Source: Theristus sp. LFF4_11
Taxonomy: Eukaryota > Nematoda > Chromadorea > Monhysterida > Xyalidae
Length of the DNA stretch: 64,000 bases
Assembly: GCA_030248135.1 (NCBI GenBank)
Contig: JASANC010003765.1
Coordinates: 1 to 64,000 of the forward strand
Direction: 5' to 3'
This document shows, piece by piece, positions 62,710-64,000 of this stretch; position 1 is the first letter of the stretch, and every line of letters begins with the position of its first letter. Made by a program: the position numbers and the translations under genes. Under the pieces are notes generated by a model. It was not told the DNA's origin and ran no database searches. It saw only the letters and a program-made list of their open reading frames with translations.

Positions 62710-63301
62710 AGACCATCGACTCCGACGATCATTGAATTCGATTGGCAAAATGAGGCGACATTGCAGCATAGTGAGCATCATGTGATTACCACCAATAACC
62801 ATTTAGTTCATTACTCATATTGTAATTTAGAGTTCGACTGTAGTTTGAATTTGAAATCTCGTGTGATGAGTGGGTCTTTCATTGGTTGGAAATTATTGAC
62901 CAATAAAAAAAGATGTGCCAGGATTCGAAATCTCTTTTTTAACTTGAAAAATCGTGATTTTCATTCATTTATTCATTCAACTGCTAACAGCGGCGCAAGA
63001 TAACTAACTAGGGCGATTAAACCAGCTGACGAACGACATCGCATCGCAGCGCTGACCGCCAGTCGATCTCAGCTGGAACGTGACGGGGATTGTGGATTGT
63101 CACCACCGGTTCGTTGCGAAAAAAGTATTTTTGAACCGTTTTGGTGTTCATTTATAGTGCGAAGGTGATTCGTTCAGCTCTATTGCGTATGAGCATGGGT
63201 TTTGTTTTGTTTTTTATTTTGCGAATCATGTTGCACCATTGCACGCGATCGGTTCAACTTCAACTTCAACTTTTATTAAACACGCAGTCTCAGCTGCAAA
63301 A

Positions 63302-63765
63302 TACCGTATTACCCCCATTAAACCCCCCCCACCATTAATCCCCCCCCCCACCAATAAACCCCCACCCCCCCGACCAGTTTCCAAATAATCCCCCCCCACA
63401 AATAATCCCCCATGGGGGTTAATTGGAAACCTGTTTGAAACACATACCCAGCGAATTCAGTGGCTGAATGCAGTGACATTGGTGAAATTGTGCTACCAAA
63501 GGCCCCAAATGGATGAGTTAATGGTAATTTCATTACAAAAGGCTGTTACAAAAGGAAATCTCTGTGAAAAGTAGAAGTTTCTGCAACTTTCTTGCCTGCC
63601 ATGCAAGGTATTTTTGCCATTTTTCAACAAAACCCCATCCCTAGAAATTTTTGTATAATAAACCCCCCCCCCCCACCAATAATCCCCCCCCACCAATAAA
63701 CCCCCACCCCTAAAAGTCGCTGACGTATTAATCCCCCATGGGGGTTTATTGGGGGTAATACGGTA
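63302..63765. mobile_element. C-rich inverted-repeat element, G4-prone on the minus strand
   Basis: Starts TACCGTATTACCCCCATTAA and ends, on the other strand, TACCGTATTACCCCCAATAA. Both ends continue into repeated CCACCAATAAACCCCC-type words with long C runs (for example 63326-63370 and 63663-63712) and a CCCCCATGGGGG palindrome at each side (about 63407 and 63734). The middle 200 bp has normal composition. No ORF. Confidence 0.78.
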
Positions 63766-64000
63766 CATGGCGAGTAAGATAATGACAAAAATTATTCAAA
63801 AATAAGTGAAACAAACAAACACTATATCACTGTGCAGTTGACACTGGTACCGGGCAAGGTTTGCCCATGTATTTACCCAACAAAGACACAAGCTATAGTT
63901 GTAAAACAATTGAAGACCACATACTCTATCCAAAAACTCTATTCACACACAAAACGAGAACCGAAAACTGAACAAACCGAAACAAACAATAAAAAAAACT

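Noticed and set aside
62388..62732. 114-codon antisense ORF at the right end
   Set aside because: Opposite the candidate plus-strand exon; no motif and no splice support on the minus strand.

Overview
This window is nuclear DNA from a metazoan, most likely an ecdysozoan (a nematode, possibly a tardigrade). The genes have many small exons (31 to about 600 bp). Introns have GT or GC donors and short TTTCAG-like acceptors. The proteins are animal-specific: a peptide GPCR, an ARID3/Dead-ringer factor, a MAM-domain secreted protein, a pancreatic-type lipase and an FBXO25/32 F-box protein. There are no bacterial operons, and base composition is moderately AT-rich. The nematode assignment is an inference from splice-site style and ARID3 similarity; it is not proven.

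I joined exons by hand, checking splice phase at every junction. (1) 336-5767, minus: 5' part of a GnRH/AKH/corazonin/vasopressin-superfamily GPCR, running off the left edge. (2) 14693-25784, plus: complete ARID3 gene, 10 exons, 553 aa. (3) 27407-30937, minus: unidentified Ser-rich, probably nuclear protein, 5 exons, 397 aa. (4) 32524-39168, minus: complete FBXO25/FBXO32 (atrogin-1) homologue, 11 exons, 395 aa. (5) 44095-50918, plus: secreted protein with two MAM domains, 15 exons, 863 aa. (6) 52236-56815, plus: secreted pancreatic-type lipase with triad and C-terminal PLAT-like domain, 10 exons, 535 aa. The GPCR and ARID3 genes are head to head across 8.9 kb. ARID3 converges on gene 3. Genes 3 and 4 are in tandem, 1.6 kb apart. 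FBXO and MAM diverge across 4.9 kb. The right 7 kb is repeat-rich, with a decayed retroelement gag and no gene I can support well.

The most unusual content is in introns and spacers. Four elements have hAT-like termini and perfect 8-bp target duplications, one of them a 3.7-kb foldback inside the GPCR gene. A TA-flanked MITE family has three copies; one copy makes up nearly all of MAM intron 10, which suggests an intron made by a transposon. Several introns are minisatellites that begin at or near the 5' splice site; in ARID3 the repeat unit itself contains a copy of the donor site. There are also a tRNA-like SINE family, other dispersed inverted repeats, a C-rich (G4-prone on the other strand) element at the right end, and a strong excess of the 8-mer CCAATCAG. 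The six genes do not form a pathway; they look like ordinary neighbours.
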